Shown: positions 40,677-50,689, counted from the first letter of the stretch. The stretch is DNA of 53,374 nucleotides from Clostridia bacterium (GCA_017450945.1 JAFSSP010000005.1:1-53374), one strand, 5' to 3'. Notes: generated from the sequence alone by a model not told the origin. Numbers and translations are program-made.

Positions 40677-41393
40677 ATGTTCGGCAAGAAAAACAAGAAA
40701 CAGGAAGTTCAGGTGGATGATCGTCTCAGACACATCGCCTTTATCATGGACGGAAACGGAAGATGGGCGCAAAAGCGCGGAATGCCGAGAGAATTCGGGC
40801 ATTCTCACGGGGGAGATACCTTCAAGAAAATCGGCCGTTATTGCCAAAAGATCGGCATCAAATATATGACGGTCTACGCCTTTTCCACCGAGAACTGGAA
40901 GCGCCCGCAAAAAGAGATCGACACGCTCATGAAGCTCCTTGATGACTATATTGAGGATGCGTTCCGCGAAATGTATGAGGATAACGTGCGGGTAAAATTT
41001 GTCGGCAACCTTTCGGTCTTTCCCGAGAGCGTGCGCGAGAAAATGGCAAAGATCGAAAAAGAGACCGAACAAAAGCCTTTCACACTCAATATTGCAATCA
41101 ATTACGGCGGCAGGGAAGAGATCGTTCATGCCTGCAACAAGCTCATAAAGGAAGGCAAAGAGAGCATCACGGAAGAGGATGTTTCGGCTTCCATCTATAC
41201 GGCCGGTCAACCGGATCCGGATCTGATTGTTCGCACCGGAGGCGATATTCGCACCTCTAATTTTTTGCTCTGGCAATCCGCTTATGCCGAATACTATTTT
41301 ACCAAAACGCTCTGGCCGGATTTTTCCGAACGGGATGTGGATGCGGCCGTAGCCGAGTTTTATTCCCGCAAACGGCGTTACGGCGGAGTTTGA
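40677..41393 (+). CDS. uppS: Isoprenyl transferase (undecaprenyl diphosphate synthase)
   Basis: 238 residues. Makes the C55 lipid carrier for wall synthesis. HIAFIMDGNGRWAQKRG (about 20-36) contains the catalytic Asp, followed by HSHGGDTFKK, VYAFSTENWKRP, NIAINYGGREEI and the C-terminal PDPDLIVRTGGDIRTSNFLL with WQSAYAEYYF (family RTSGExRLSNFLLWQ). Note TGGDIRTSN for TSGExRxSN: a Gly and Asp at usually Ser and Glu positions. AAAGGGTG precedes the ATG. cdsA begins 25 nt later. Confidence 0.96.
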   Translation: MFGKKNKKQEVQVDDRLRHIAFIMDGNGRWAQKRGMPREFGHSHGGDTFKKIGRYCQKIGIKYMTVYAFSTENWKRPQKEIDTLMKLLDDYIEDAFREMYEDNVRVKFVGNLSVFPESVREKMAKIEKETEQKPFTLNIAINYGGREEIVHACNKLIKEGKESITEEDVSASIYTAGQPDPDLIVRTGGDIRTSNFLLWQSAYAEYYFTKTLWPDFSERDVDAAVAEFYSRKRRYGGV

Positions 41394-41418
41394 ACCTGTT
41401 TTTCCAAAGGAGTTTTGC

Positions 41419-42270
41419 ATGAAAAAACGAATTATCACGGCGATTTTCGTGTTGCTTATATTCGTTCCGACTTTGATTTTTTCCGGAAGCCCGGCTTTGC
41501 CGATCATCATGGCAATTTGCTCGATCTTTTCGGTCTATGAGCTTTTTGCCTGTGTCGGATATCAAAAATCGATCGCGCTGTCGCTTCCGTTTTATTTGAT
41601 CGCGGCCGGATTCCCATTTTTGGTCCGCTATTGCAAAGATCTTGCTTTTTTGATGAAACTGACGGTAGCACTTTCGATCCTTTTTGTTCTGTACGGATTT
41701 GCCGTTGTGATTTTCACACACGGAAAATATACCGTGGAGAACATGGCAATGATCGAAGTGGGTTGCTTTTATGCGCTTGTCGGATTCAACGCAATGATGG
41801 TGATGCGCGACTATTTTCCGGGCGGGGCATACCTGTTGCCGATCGTCTTTATTGCGGCTTGGGTCACCGATGTGTTCGCCTTGTTCTGCGGGCTTCTTTT
41901 TGGCAGAGGAGGCAAGCACAAGCTCATTCCGGAGATCAGCCCCAAAAAGACGGTAGAGGGAAGTATCGGCGGCATTATTTTCTGTATGGTCGCGGTCGTT
42001 CTTTATGGCTTTCTGATTGGAAAATTCGTACCGCAAGTCGCCTTTGCTACCAAACCTTGGATTGCACTTTTGCTGGGACTTTTCCTGTCGGTCGTTTCCC
42101 AGATCGGAGACCTTTTGATGTCGCTTGTCAAACGCCATTACGGGATAAAGGATTTCGGCAAGATATTTCCGGGACACGGCGGCATGCTCGATCGCTTTGA
42201 TTCGGTCATTGCCGTTTCTGCCGCATTGTTTGTGTTCTGTACATTTTTTAAGTTTTTTGAGGTAGGCTAA
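41419..42270 (+). CDS. cdsA: Phosphatidate cytidylyltransferase
   Basis: 283 residues, about eight membrane helices. Makes CDP-diacylglycerol for phospholipid synthesis. The PROSITE-type signature is complete: MSLVKRHYGIKDFGKIFPGH, then GGMLDRFDS (about 233-262). ISPKKTVEGSIGGI and WVTDVFALFCG upstream are also standard (the usual D-x-x-A-Y-F with FA). dxr starts at the next base after the stop. Confidence 0.96.
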   Translation: MKKRIITAIFVLLIFVPTLIFSGSPALPIIMAICSIFSVYELFACVGYQKSIALSLPFYLIAAGFPFLVRYCKDLAFLMKLTVALSILFVLYGFAVVIFTHGKYTVENMAMIEVGCFYALVGFNAMMVMRDYFPGGAYLLPIVFIAAWVTDVFALFCGLLFGRGGKHKLIPEISPKKTVEGSIGGIIFCMVAVVLYGFLIGKFVPQVAFATKPWIALLLGLFLSVVSQIGDLLMSLVKRHYGIKDFGKIFPGHGGMLDRFDSVIAVSAALFVFCTFFKFFEVG

Positions 42271-43458
42271 ATGAGGAACCAGCAAAACACCGATAAAACC
42301 GAACTCGGTTCGCTTACCGTTCTTGGATCAACCGGCTCTGTCGGAGAGCAGGCGCTCGACGTCGCTTTGTCACAGGGGATCCGTGTTGACGCGCTTGTCG
42401 CCAATCAAAACGCAAGGCGCGTCGAAGAGCAGGCAAGAAAGTTTTCGGTAAAAGCCTGCGCTATGGCAGATCCGGAGGCGGCCGCAGAACTCAAAACCCG
42501 CCTTGCCGACACTTCGACCAAGGTTTACGCTGGCGAAAAAGGCATTCTGGATTTGATCGGGCGCGATTTCGGCCAACAGGAAACGGTTGTAAACGCGATT
42601 TTGGGAGAGGCCGGGTTAAAGCCAACCATCGCCGCGCTCAAGGCAAAAAAGCGCCTTGCTCTTGCCAACAAAGAGTCACTGGTTTGCGCCGGGACCTTTG
42701 TGATGGATCTTGCCAAAAAGAACGGCGTGCCGATCCTGCCGGTCGACAGTGAACACAGCGCTATTTTTCAATGTCTCCGCTCCGGATCGAAAAAGGAGAT
42801 CAAACGCATTTTTCTGACCGCTTCGGGCGGGCCGTTTTACGGCATGACGACAGAACAGCTTTCGGACGTTACTCTGGAAAAAACGCTTGCGCATCCAACC
42901 TGGAATATGGGAGCAAAGATCACGGTGGACAGCGCAACGCTGATGAACAAAGGCTTTGAAGTGATCGAGGCGGTTCATCTGTTTGGCGTCTCTGTCGATC
43001 AGATCAAGGTTCTTGTTCATCGAGAGAGCATAATGCACTCGGCGATAGAATATGTTGATAACAGCGTAATCGCTCAACTTTCAAAGCCCGATATGCGGCT
43101 TTGCGTTCAATATGCAATCACACATCCCGGCCGCACGAAAGCTGTGATCGAAGAACTTGACCTGACAAAGCTCTCGGGACTTACCTTCCGGGAGCCGGAC
43201 GAGACGACTTTCCGCCTTTTAGCGCTTGCAAAGAAAGCCATTCGGGAAGGCGGCGCGCTTCCTGCGGTTCTCAATGCCGCAAACGAAGTGGCTGTTGCCG
43301 CGTTTTTGCAAAAGAAGCTCAGCTTTTTGGGCATCTTTGATTTGGTTGAAAATACGGTTTCTTCGCTGGAACACGCCAAGTGCGCCACCACGATCGAAGA
43401 GGTTTTCGATTATGATGCGCAGGCCCGCAGGTTGGCCTATTCAAGCCTTTCCAAATAA
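42271..43458 (+). CDS. dxr: 1-deoxy-D-xylulose 5-phosphate reductoisomerase
   Basis: 395 residues. First committed step of the MEP isoprenoid pathway, feeding IspG and UppS of the same operon. NADPH site VLGSTGSVGEQALDV (about 18-32), LALANKESLVCAG, catalytic PVDSEHSAIFQCL (Asp-x-Glu metal pair), TASGGPFYG, HPTWNMGAKITVDSATLMNKG and VHRESIMHSAIEYVDNSVIA. The ATG directly follows the cdsA TAA. A ribosome site is weak (GAGGTAGGC), in line with coupling. Confidence 0.98.
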   Translation: MRNQQNTDKTELGSLTVLGSTGSVGEQALDVALSQGIRVDALVANQNARRVEEQARKFSVKACAMADPEAAAELKTRLADTSTKVYAGEKGILDLIGRDFGQQETVVNAILGEAGLKPTIAALKAKKRLALANKESLVCAGTFVMDLAKKNGVPILPVDSEHSAIFQCLRSGSKKEIKRIFLTASGGPFYGMTTEQLSDVTLEKTLAHPTWNMGAKITVDSATLMNKGFEVIEAVHLFGVSVDQIKVLVHRESIMHSAIEYVDNSVIAQLSKPDMRLCVQYAITHPGRTKAVIEELDLTKLSGLTFREPDETTFRLLALAKKAIREGGALPAVLNAANEVAVAAFLQKKLSFLGIFDLVENTVSSLEHAKCATTIEEVFDYDAQARRLAYSSLSK

Positions 43459-43490
43459 CAGAATCTCTCTCGAAAGGAGAGCATTTTATC

Positions 43491-44873
43491 GTGAGTTTTC
43501 CCACCATTTTACTCGCAATCTTCATTTTCGGAGTTCTCATTTTCATTCACGAGCTGGGGCACTTTCTTGCGGCCCGCGCTTTTGGAGTGACCGTTTTGGA
43601 GTTTGCTATCGGCATGGGGCCGAAACTCTTTTCCAAGCGTTCCAAAAAATCCGGAACCCTTTATTCGATCCGGCTTTTTCCCATTGGCGGATACGTCAAC
43701 ATGCTCGGGGAAGGCGCAAACGCCAACCCTGCTCCTGCTCCCAAAAAGGATCTCGAGAACGAGATTGAGCGCGATCCGCTCATCCAGAATTTAGAGGATA
43801 CCGAAGCCGCGCAAAAAGCTGCGGCAGAAGAGGATTTGCATTCTTATTCCAAACAAAAGGTCTGGAAGCGGATCGTGATCTCGCTTGCAGGGCCTATGAT
43901 GAACCTGCTCCTTGGATTTGCGCTCATGTTTCTTCTTGTCATCCTGTCCGGCACATCCACGTTGGGTGGGACGACCGTCGCCGGATTTTTTACCCAATAC
44001 AGTGCGGAAGAATCCGCTTACGGTCTTGAAACCGGTGACTATCTGGAAACGCTTGACGGAAAGCAAATCCGGAGTTACGGTCAGCTTGAGGCGGCAATTG
44101 ACGAATCTGACGACGGCGTTCTGATCGCCGATCTGACGGTTACCAGACTCAATAAGGAACAAACCGCTTATGAAACGGTGACGCTCTTTGGCGTTCGCCT
44201 GACCAAAGAGTTTCTTGCTTCTTCCTTTACCGGTTCGGTCAGCGAAAGCACGGGACTTAGAAGCGATGATATCATCAAAAAGGTAAACGGCATCCCGGTG
44301 CATACCTATAACGAGCTTTCTTATGAGATCATGATGCAGGGCTATCGCCCACTTGATTTGACGGTGGAACGGGATGGAAAACGGATCACCCTTGAGAAGG
44401 TTGCCTTTCCGAACTTCACCGATGAGAGCGGCAAAATTGCCCTGGGAGAGATGGATTTCCGCATTTACCGAGAAGAAAACCCGGGATTATTTATCATTCT
44501 CAAGCATGCATTTTTCAGGTCGCTTTCCACAGTCAAAATGGTTTGGGATTCGATTGGCGGATTGCTCACCGGCAGATTCGGGTTTGAATCGATCTCAGGA
44601 CCGGTCGGCATTACAAAAACCATTTCGGATACCGCAAAAACAGGATCGCTCAACCTGTTGTATCTTGTCATCGTGATTTCGATCAATCTGGGAATCATGA
44701 ACCTTTTACCGCTTCCGGCACTGGACGGAGGGCATATCTTCTTCCATTTGATCGAAGGAGTCAGGGGCAAACCGATCAAGCCAGAGGTAGAGGCCATCAT
44801 CAATTTTGTCGGTCTTGTCTTGCTTTTGGCGCTTGCCGTCATCGTTTCGATAAAGGATGTGATCTCACTATGA
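43491..44873 (+). CDS. rseP: RIP (site-2) zinc metalloprotease RseP/RasP
   Basis: 460 residues. Intramembrane protease that cleaves anti-sigma factors and other single-pass proteins. HELGH (about 23-27, in FIHELGHFLAA), a long insert (about 82-130, NANPAPAPKKDLENEIERDP... Lys/Glu-rich) before the next membrane helix, a PDZ domain (about 240-310, SESTGLRSDDIIKKVNGIPV), and NLLPLPALDGGHIF (LDG zinc ligand). GTG start at 43491 behind CGAAAGGAGAG. The charged insert is longer than in many homologues. The stop overlaps ispG. Confidence 0.95.
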   Translation: MSFPTILLAIFIFGVLIFIHELGHFLAARAFGVTVLEFAIGMGPKLFSKRSKKSGTLYSIRLFPIGGYVNMLGEGANANPAPAPKKDLENEIERDPLIQNLEDTEAAQKAAAEEDLHSYSKQKVWKRIVISLAGPMMNLLLGFALMFLLVILSGTSTLGGTTVAGFFTQYSAEESAYGLETGDYLETLDGKQIRSYGQLEAAIDESDDGVLIADLTVTRLNKEQTAYETVTLFGVRLTKEFLASSFTGSVSESTGLRSDDIIKKVNGIPVHTYNELSYEIMMQGYRPLDLTVERDGKRITLEKVAFPNFTDESGKIALGEMDFRIYREENPGLFIILKHAFFRSLSTVKMVWDSIGGLLTGRFGFESISGPVGITKTISDTAKTGSLNLLYLVIVISINLGIMNLLPLPALDGGHIFFHLIEGVRGKPIKPEVEAIINFVGLVLLLALAVIVSIKDVISL

Positions 44874-45967
44874 ATTATAACGGCATTCGTAAGATCAAAA
44901 GAGAAGTCCGCATTGGAAATTTGACCATGGGGAGCACTTTTCCGGTCGTCATTCAGTCGATGACCAATACCGATACGGAAGATGTTGCGGCAACGCTTTC
45001 CCAAGTAAAGGCGCTGGAGGCCGCAGGCTGTGAACTGGTGCGCCTGACCGTGCCGAATCAAAACGCCGCAAAGACCGCTTACGCTTTAAAAGAGGCCGGC
45101 GTACAGATTCCGCTTGTGGCTGATATTCATTTTGACTACAAGATCGCGCTTGCCGCGGCCGAAGCGGGATTTGATAAGATCCGCATCAATCCCGGCAACA
45201 TCGGCGACGACGAGCACGTCAAAGAGGTTTGTCGCGCCTGTAAAAAAAGAGGGATCCCGATCCGCATCGGCGTCAACAGCGGCTCGCTGGAAAAAAGCAT
45301 TCTCGCAAAACATGGCGCGCCGACGGCCGAAGCTCTTGTGGAGAGCGCGCTTTACCATGTTTCGCTTTTGGAAAAATTTGATTTTACCGACATCGTGGTT
45401 TCGATCAAGTCGTCGGACGTCTCAAACATGATCGCGGCCAACCGTCTTTTGTCGGAATCTTCTCCTTATCCGATCCACCTTGGCGTGACAGAATCCGGCG
45501 GAGGAAACCGCGGGTTGATCAAAAGCTCTGTTGGGATCGGTTCACTACTTTGCGACGGCATTGGAGACACCATTCGCGTTTCTCTGACCGATTCGCCGGT
45601 GGAAGAGATTCATGCCGCAAAAGCCATTCTGCAAGCCATCGGAATGGAAGGGAAGTGCGGACTGAATATTGTCAGTTGCCCCACCTGCGGGCGCACTAAA
45701 ATTGATCTCATTTCTCTTACAAAAGAGTTTGAGCGTCGCGTAGAAGCCGAAGGACTTTCCGAGATCCCGGTCAAGGTTGCGCTCATGGGATGCGCTGTCA
45801 ACGGGCCCGGTGAAGCCAGAGAGGCCGATTTTGGATTTGCCGGCGGCGTGGGCGAAGCGCTCTTTTTCCGTCATGGACAAGTTGTTGAAAAAATTCCGGA
45901 GGAGCATGTGATCGAGCGGCTGATCGAAGAGCTTTGCCGCTATCGGAACAGTTTGAAGCATTCATGA
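44870..45967 (+). CDS. ispG: 4-hydroxy-3-methylbut-2-enyl diphosphate synthase (flavodoxin)
   Basis: 365 residues. 4Fe-4S enzyme that converts MEcPP to HMBPP in the MEP pathway. KIKREVRIGNLTMGSTFPVV, VIQSMTNTDTEDVAATLSQV, LVADIHFDYKIALAAAEAG, INPGNIG, and the cluster cysteines in SCPTCGRTKIDL and GCAVNGPGEAREADFG. Start overlaps the rseP stop; stop overlaps the polC start (ATGA at 45964). Confidence 0.98.
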   Translation: MNYNGIRKIKREVRIGNLTMGSTFPVVIQSMTNTDTEDVAATLSQVKALEAAGCELVRLTVPNQNAAKTAYALKEAGVQIPLVADIHFDYKIALAAAEAGFDKIRINPGNIGDDEHVKEVCRACKKRGIPIRIGVNSGSLEKSILAKHGAPTAEALVESALYHVSLLEKFDFTDIVVSIKSSDVSNMIAANRLLSESSPYPIHLGVTESGGGNRGLIKSSVGIGSLLCDGIGDTIRVSLTDSPVEEIHAAKAILQAIGMEGKCGLNIVSCPTCGRTKIDLISLTKEFERRVEAEGLSEIPVKVALMGCAVNGPGEAREADFGFAGGVGEALFFRHGQVVEKIPEEHVIERLIEELCRYRNSLKHS

Positions 45968-48900
45968 GTAGGAATCTGTTGCAAATTTTCAGTCGATATG
46001 AGCCGGACGCATCCAATGCGGCGTATCTTCAAAGCGCAGACCCAGACACCATTCGTTTGTCGGTCGACCGCGAGAACCGCTGCATGATCGTTGAGGCTTC
46101 TTTTGGCGCGCCGATTCCGCACGAAAAACTGCATGCACTGGAAGAGGACATCAAAGAGACCTACGACCTGCGGATGCTGGAGATCCGTCCTACATATCCC
46201 TCTGAATATTTCTCAGAGGCATCCATTCCGGAACTATTAGATGAAACCTGCCGCCGCGGAACGGTTGCAAGGGGCTTTTTTGACCATTGTCGTTGGGAGT
46301 TGACCGACAGCCGCCTCAGCATCGAGATCCCATTTGCCAAGAGCGGCGTCGAGCTTGTCAACTACGCAAAAACGCCGAAGGTGATCGAAGCGATCGCGCA
46401 AGAACGGTACGGCGTTGCCCTTGAAGTGCTGGTCACGCAGTTGGAGCTTCCGGAGGAGTCCTATTATGCGGAACTGGACGAGCAGTTGACAGAGCTCGAA
46501 AAGTCTGCCGCAAATGCCGAGGCCGCCTATCTTTCTGCACAGCAGGTGCGTCAAACCTCTGCCGCGCCTTCCCAGGAGGAGTCGATGCTGCCGCGTGCGG
46601 CGAGTATCTATCGCACAGAAGATCCCACACCGGTCATAGAAGGCAAAAGATGCCGGATCGGGCATTATCAATACGATCTTTCCGAGCCGGAATATGTGCT
46701 TGGCGAGACCTTTGACATCACGCCTACGCCAATTGCTTTTATCAATCATCCGCAAAGGAATCTGGTTCTGCTCGGTGAAGCCTTGAATTTCAAAAAGGAT
46801 CCTTCAAAAGACGGAGAGCATTTTGACGTCAGCTTTGATCTGTTTGATGGAAACGCGTCGATCGGATATCGCGAATTCGGCATGGCGCCAGAAGAAGCGA
46901 ATGCGCTTGAGAGCGCCTTGAAATCTTCTGCTGTCGCCATTCGAGGCTCTGTCAGAAAGCTGACCAGAAAGGGGACCGTTGACCCGGATTTTTCGCTCTT
47001 TTACAAGGATATTGCAAAGATCAAACGAGTGCTTCGCACGGATAAATCTGAGAAAAAGCGGGTGGAGCTCCACCTGCACACTACCATGTCGGCCATGGAC
47101 GCAGTCATGATGCCCGAGGCCGCGCTCGACGCCGCCATGAAATGGGGCCATCCCGCCGTTGCCATTACGGATCATGGAAACGTGCAGGCTTTTCCGGAGG
47201 CCATGACCTATCTTGACGGACTCAAAAAGAAGAACGGCGGAGTCGCACCCGATATCAAGGTTCTCTATGGAATGGAGGCTTATTTTGTCAACAATACCGC
47301 AGGGGCCATTACAGGTGTCTTTGACCCCTCTTTTGACGCACCTGCAATCGTTTTTGATATTGAAACGACCGGCCTTTCGGTCAAGAACTGCGGCATCACC
47401 GAGATCGGTGCCGTCAAAATACAATGCGGGGAAGTACTCGAATCCTTTGACACCTTTGTCAATCCCGAAATGCCGATTCCGGAGGAGATCCAATCACTGA
47501 CCGGTATCACAAACGAGATGGTCAAGGACGCTCCGAAAGTGAAAGAAGCGCTGGAAGCCTTCTTTGCGTTTATCGGTGGGGAAGACGCCGAGAAAAAGCC
47601 GCTTCTCATCGCGCACAACGCAAATTTTGATATTGGATTTATCCGGTACTATGCCGAACAATCTGGTCTTGCGTTCCCAAATCCTTATCTCGATACGCTG
47701 GCACTTTCCAAGTATGTCAATCCAGAACTCAAAAATCACAAGCTGGATACGCTGGTCGAAGCCTACGGATTGGGAGATTTTAACCACCACAGAGCCTCGG
47801 AAGACTCGCGCGTTCTGGCGCTGATCTACTTCCAGATGCTTGATCGGCTCAAAAAGATGGAAGTCCACGACCTGACGGCGCTCCAGCGCGATATGACCGA
47901 AAAGGCCGATCCTCTGAAGCTCAAGCCGTATCACCAGATTCTTTTGGTTAAGAACCAGACAGGACTCAAAAACCTGTATCGCCTGGTTTCCGAGAGCTAT
48001 CTACGTTATTTCAAACGCTTTCCGAGAATCCCGAAAACGGTTCTGGAAAAGTATCGTGAAGGGCTTATTGTCGGCTCGGCTTGCGAAGCCGGGGAACTCT
48101 TCCGCGCGATTCTTGAAAACCGACCTGAAAGTGAGATCGAAGAGATCGTCGAGTTTTACGACTATCTCGAGATTCAGCCGATCTGCAACAACCGCTTTCT
48201 TGTGGCCGAAGGAAGCGTCAAGGACGACGAGGGACTGCGCGACCTTAACCGCACGATCGTTTCGCTTGGCGAAAAGTATCACAAACCGGTTTGCGCTACC
48301 TGCGACGCGCACTTTCTCAACCGGGAGGACGAGCTTTACCGCAAAATCCTGCTTGCAGGGCAAAAGTATAAAGACTACGACCGCGACGTGGGGCTTTATT
48401 TCCGCACCACCGAGGAAATGCTGGAGGAATTCTCCTACTTAGGAGAAGAGAAGGCTTATGAAGTTGTCGTGACCAACCCGAATCTCATCGCAGATCAGAT
48501 TGAAGCCGTACGCCCGATTCCAAAGGGCTCCTATCCGCCGTCCATGGAGGGCGCTGAGGAAGAACTCGAGAATCTCTGCTGGACGCGAGCGCGCGAACAA
48601 TACGGCGATCCGCTTCCAGAGCTGGTTTCGAGCAGACTGGAGCGTGAACTCGGATCGATCATCAAAAACGGTTTTGCCGTGCTGTATCTGATTGCTCAAA
48701 GGCTGGTGCATTTCAGCGAGGAACAGGGGTACTTAGTCGGTTCGCGTGGCTCTGTCGGATCCTCCTTTGTAGCCAATATGGCGGGTATTTCGGAGGTCAA
48801 TCCGCTTCCTCCGCACTATTTCTGTCCGCAGTGTAAGCATACAGAGTTCTTCACCGACGGTTCGGTAGGATCCGGTTTTGATCTGCCGACCAAAAAATGT

Positions 48901-50409
48901 CCTGTATGTGGCGCCACCTATAAGGCCGACGGTCAGGATATCATGTTTGAAACCTTCCTTGGCTTTGAAGGCGAAAAATCGCCGGATATCGACCTCAACT
49001 TTTCAGGCGAAGTGCAAGGAAGAGTTCATAAATACACCGAAGATCTCTTTGGCGAGGGACACGTCTTCCGCGCGGGGACCATCTCGGCTTTGGCCGACAA
49101 AACCGCTTACGGATACGTGGCAAAATACGTTGAACAGCTTGGATTCAGTCTGCCAAGAGCAGAGATGAACCGGCTCGTTTCCGGCTGTCTTGGCGTCAAA
49201 AAGACGACAGGACAGCATCCGGGCGGCATCATCGTTGTTCCGCAGGCCTTTGACGTCTACGATTTTACGCCGATCCAACACCCGGCCGACGACCCGAATT
49301 CGGATGTCATCACCACGCACTTTGCGTTCTCCTACCTGCACGATACCATCCTCAAGCTGGACGAACTCGGACACGATATTCCGACCAAGTATAAGTGGCT
49401 GGAACGCTTTACCGATTCTTCGGTTCTCGACGTTGCCATGAACGACAAATCGGTTTACGATCTTCTTGAATCCACAACGCCGCTCGGCATCACGCCGGGG
49501 CAGATCGACGGCTGTACAATCGGCACCTACGGACTGCCCGAACTGGGGACCAACTTTGTTCAGCAGACGCTCCTTGACGCAAAACCGCATACCTTTGCCG
49601 ACCTGCTCAAAATTTCCGGCCTGACCCACGGAACCAACGTGTGGCTTGGAAACGCGCAGGATCTCATCAAGAGCAAGACCTGCGATATTCGCGGGGTTAT
49701 TGGATGCCGCGACGACGTGATGGCAGACCTTATCCGCGCAGGCGTACCAAAAAAGACCGCTTTCCAGATTATGGAAGCCGTCAGAAAAGGGAAGGGGCTT
49801 ACCCCCGAATGGGAGGCCACCATGCTTGAGTGCGGCGTGCCGTCCTGGTATATCGACTCCTGCAAAAAGATCAAATATCTGTTTCCGAAAGCGCATGCTG
49901 CGGCCTACGTCATGTCTGCGATCCGTCTTGGCTGGTATAAGGTCCATGAGCCGGTCGCATTCTATTGTACCATGTTCACGGTCGCACCAAACGGCTTTGA
50001 CGCGCAACTCATAAGAGGGGACAAGCCGGCAGTCGAGGGTATGATGCACGAGATCATCAAAAAAGGAAAAGACGCCTCGCAAAAGGAAACTTCCTATCTC
50101 TCGGTGCTTCAGCTTGTCAACGAAGCCATGGCAAGAGGCATCCGGTTTTTGCCGGTCGATCTGGAAAAATCGCATGCGTTTGCATTTCTTCCGGAAAACG
50201 GAGCCATTCGCATGCCGTTTTCATCCTTGCCGGGACTTGGCGAGAACGCGGCGCAAAATATCATCCACGCAAGGGAAGAAGAACCGTTCTTCTCGGTAGA
50301 GGATCTGCAGATCCGCGCCAAGCTCGGAAAAACCGTCATCGAAATGCTCAGACAGAACGGCGTACTTGATCACATCAGCGAAACCAACCAGTTGACCATG
50401 CGTTTTTAA
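45964..50409 (+). CDS. polC: DNA polymerase III subunit alpha, PolC type
   Basis: 1481 residues. Replicative polymerase of low-GC Gram-positives. The order is an N-terminal OB-like region (about 1-350), PHP domain (begins near VELHLHTTMSAMDAVM, about 367) split by a DEDD exonuclease (VFDIETTGLSV, about 462), then the catalytic palm. A zinc motif CPQCKHTEF / CPVCGATY (about 955-985) precedes the metal-binding SPDIDLNFSGE (about 1007-1017). YGYVAKYVEQL, GQHPGGIIVVPQ, GITPGQIDGCTIGT and FPKAHAAAYVM follow. Its start overlaps ispG. The length fits PolC (B. subtilis about 1437). Last gene of the long operon. Confidence 0.97.
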   Translation: MSRNLLQIFSRYEPDASNAAYLQSADPDTIRLSVDRENRCMIVEASFGAPIPHEKLHALEEDIKETYDLRMLEIRPTYPSEYFSEASIPELLDETCRRGTVARGFFDHCRWELTDSRLSIEIPFAKSGVELVNYAKTPKVIEAIAQERYGVALEVLVTQLELPEESYYAELDEQLTELEKSAANAEAAYLSAQQVRQTSAAPSQEESMLPRAASIYRTEDPTPVIEGKRCRIGHYQYDLSEPEYVLGETFDITPTPIAFINHPQRNLVLLGEALNFKKDPSKDGEHFDVSFDLFDGNASIGYREFGMAPEEANALESALKSSAVAIRGSVRKLTRKGTVDPDFSLFYKDIAKIKRVLRTDKSEKKRVELHLHTTMSAMDAVMMPEAALDAAMKWGHPAVAITDHGNVQAFPEAMTYLDGLKKKNGGVAPDIKVLYGMEAYFVNNTAGAITGVFDPSFDAPAIVFDIETTGLSVKNCGITEIGAVKIQCGEVLESFDTFVNPEMPIPEEIQSLTGITNEMVKDAPKVKEALEAFFAFIGGEDAEKKPLLIAHNANFDIGFIRYYAEQSGLAFPNPYLDTLALSKYVNPELKNHKLDTLVEAYGLGDFNHHRASEDSRVLALIYFQMLDRLKKMEVHDLTALQRDMTEKADPLKLKPYHQILLVKNQTGLKNLYRLVSESYLRYFKRFPRIPKTVLEKYREGLIVGSACEAGELFRAILENRPESEIEEIVEFYDYLEIQPICNNRFLVAEGSVKDDEGLRDLNRTIVSLGEKYHKPVCATCDAHFLNREDELYRKILLAGQKYKDYDRDVGLYFRTTEEMLEEFSYLGEEKAYEVVVTNPNLIADQIEAVRPIPKGSYPPSMEGAEEELENLCWTRAREQYGDPLPELVSSRLERELGSIIKNGFAVLYLIAQRLVHFSEEQGYLVGSRGSVGSSFVANMAGISEVNPLPPHYFCPQCKHTEFFTDGSVGSGFDLPTKKCPVCGATYKADGQDIMFETFLGFEGEKSPDIDLNFSGEVQGRVHKYTEDLFGEGHVFRAGTISALADKTAYGYVAKYVEQLGFSLPRAEMNRLVSGCLGVKKTTGQHPGGIIVVPQAFDVYDFTPIQHPADDPNSDVITTHFAFSYLHDTILKLDELGHDIPTKYKWLERFTDSSVLDVAMNDKSVYDLLESTTPLGITPGQIDGCTIGTYGLPELGTNFVQQTLLDAKPHTFADLLKISGLTHGTNVWLGNAQDLIKSKTCDIRGVIGCRDDVMADLIRAGVPKKTAFQIMEAVRKGKGLTPEWEATMLECGVPSWYIDSCKKIKYLFPKAHAAAYVMSAIRLGWYKVHEPVAFYCTMFTVAPNGFDAQLIRGDKPAVEGMMHEIIKKGKDASQKETSYLSVLQLVNEAMARGIRFLPVDLEKSHAFAFLPENGAIRMPFSSLPGLGENAAQNIIHAREEEPFFSVEDLQIRAKLGKTVIEMLRQNGVLDHISETNQLTMRF

Positions 50410-50689
50410 CGCAGAGTACTGCGTGTGTTCACACAGCGGAATGCGAAAAAAGCCTTGTCAATGCTTGATTTTCGCAGGTTCCACGGCAGGGGATATCCTT
50501 CATAACGCTTCTTGACACACCGATGCAACTATACAAAATTAAAGTTTTGTATAATATAGGGGAGCGAAAACGGCCCAAAACAGGAAAAAAAGCCGGATAT
50601 GGCTTCGGAAAGCCGAAAATACACTCCATTTGTCCCGATTCTGCGAATGGATGGCTTTACTGCATCGTTACTGCACAGGAGAAAACTTT
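50410..50689. other. Gap after polC with inverted repeats; no gene seen
   Basis: 280 nt holding several short inverted repeats (CGCAG-AGTA-CTGCG at about 50411, GTGTG-TT-CACAC, TGCGAAAA/TTTTCGCA at about 50443-50478), none followed by a T-run, and the operator-like palindrome at 50530-50553. A leftward reading frame here lacks a ribosome site. The strongest -10-like sequence is TATAAT at 50550-50555 with no good -35. Confidence 0.5.
50530..50553. promoter_or_regulatory. Palindromic operator-like site over a -10 element
   Basis: TATACAAAA-N6-TTTTGTATA, a perfect 9-bp inverted repeat centred 150 nt upstream of the CpsB-like gene. Its right arm overlaps TATAAT (50550-50555). A symmetric AT-rich site over a promoter without a -35 fits a dimeric regulator. 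A related half-site (TATACAAAATTTTTAG) recurs at about 51397 just after the gene. Confidence 0.5.
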
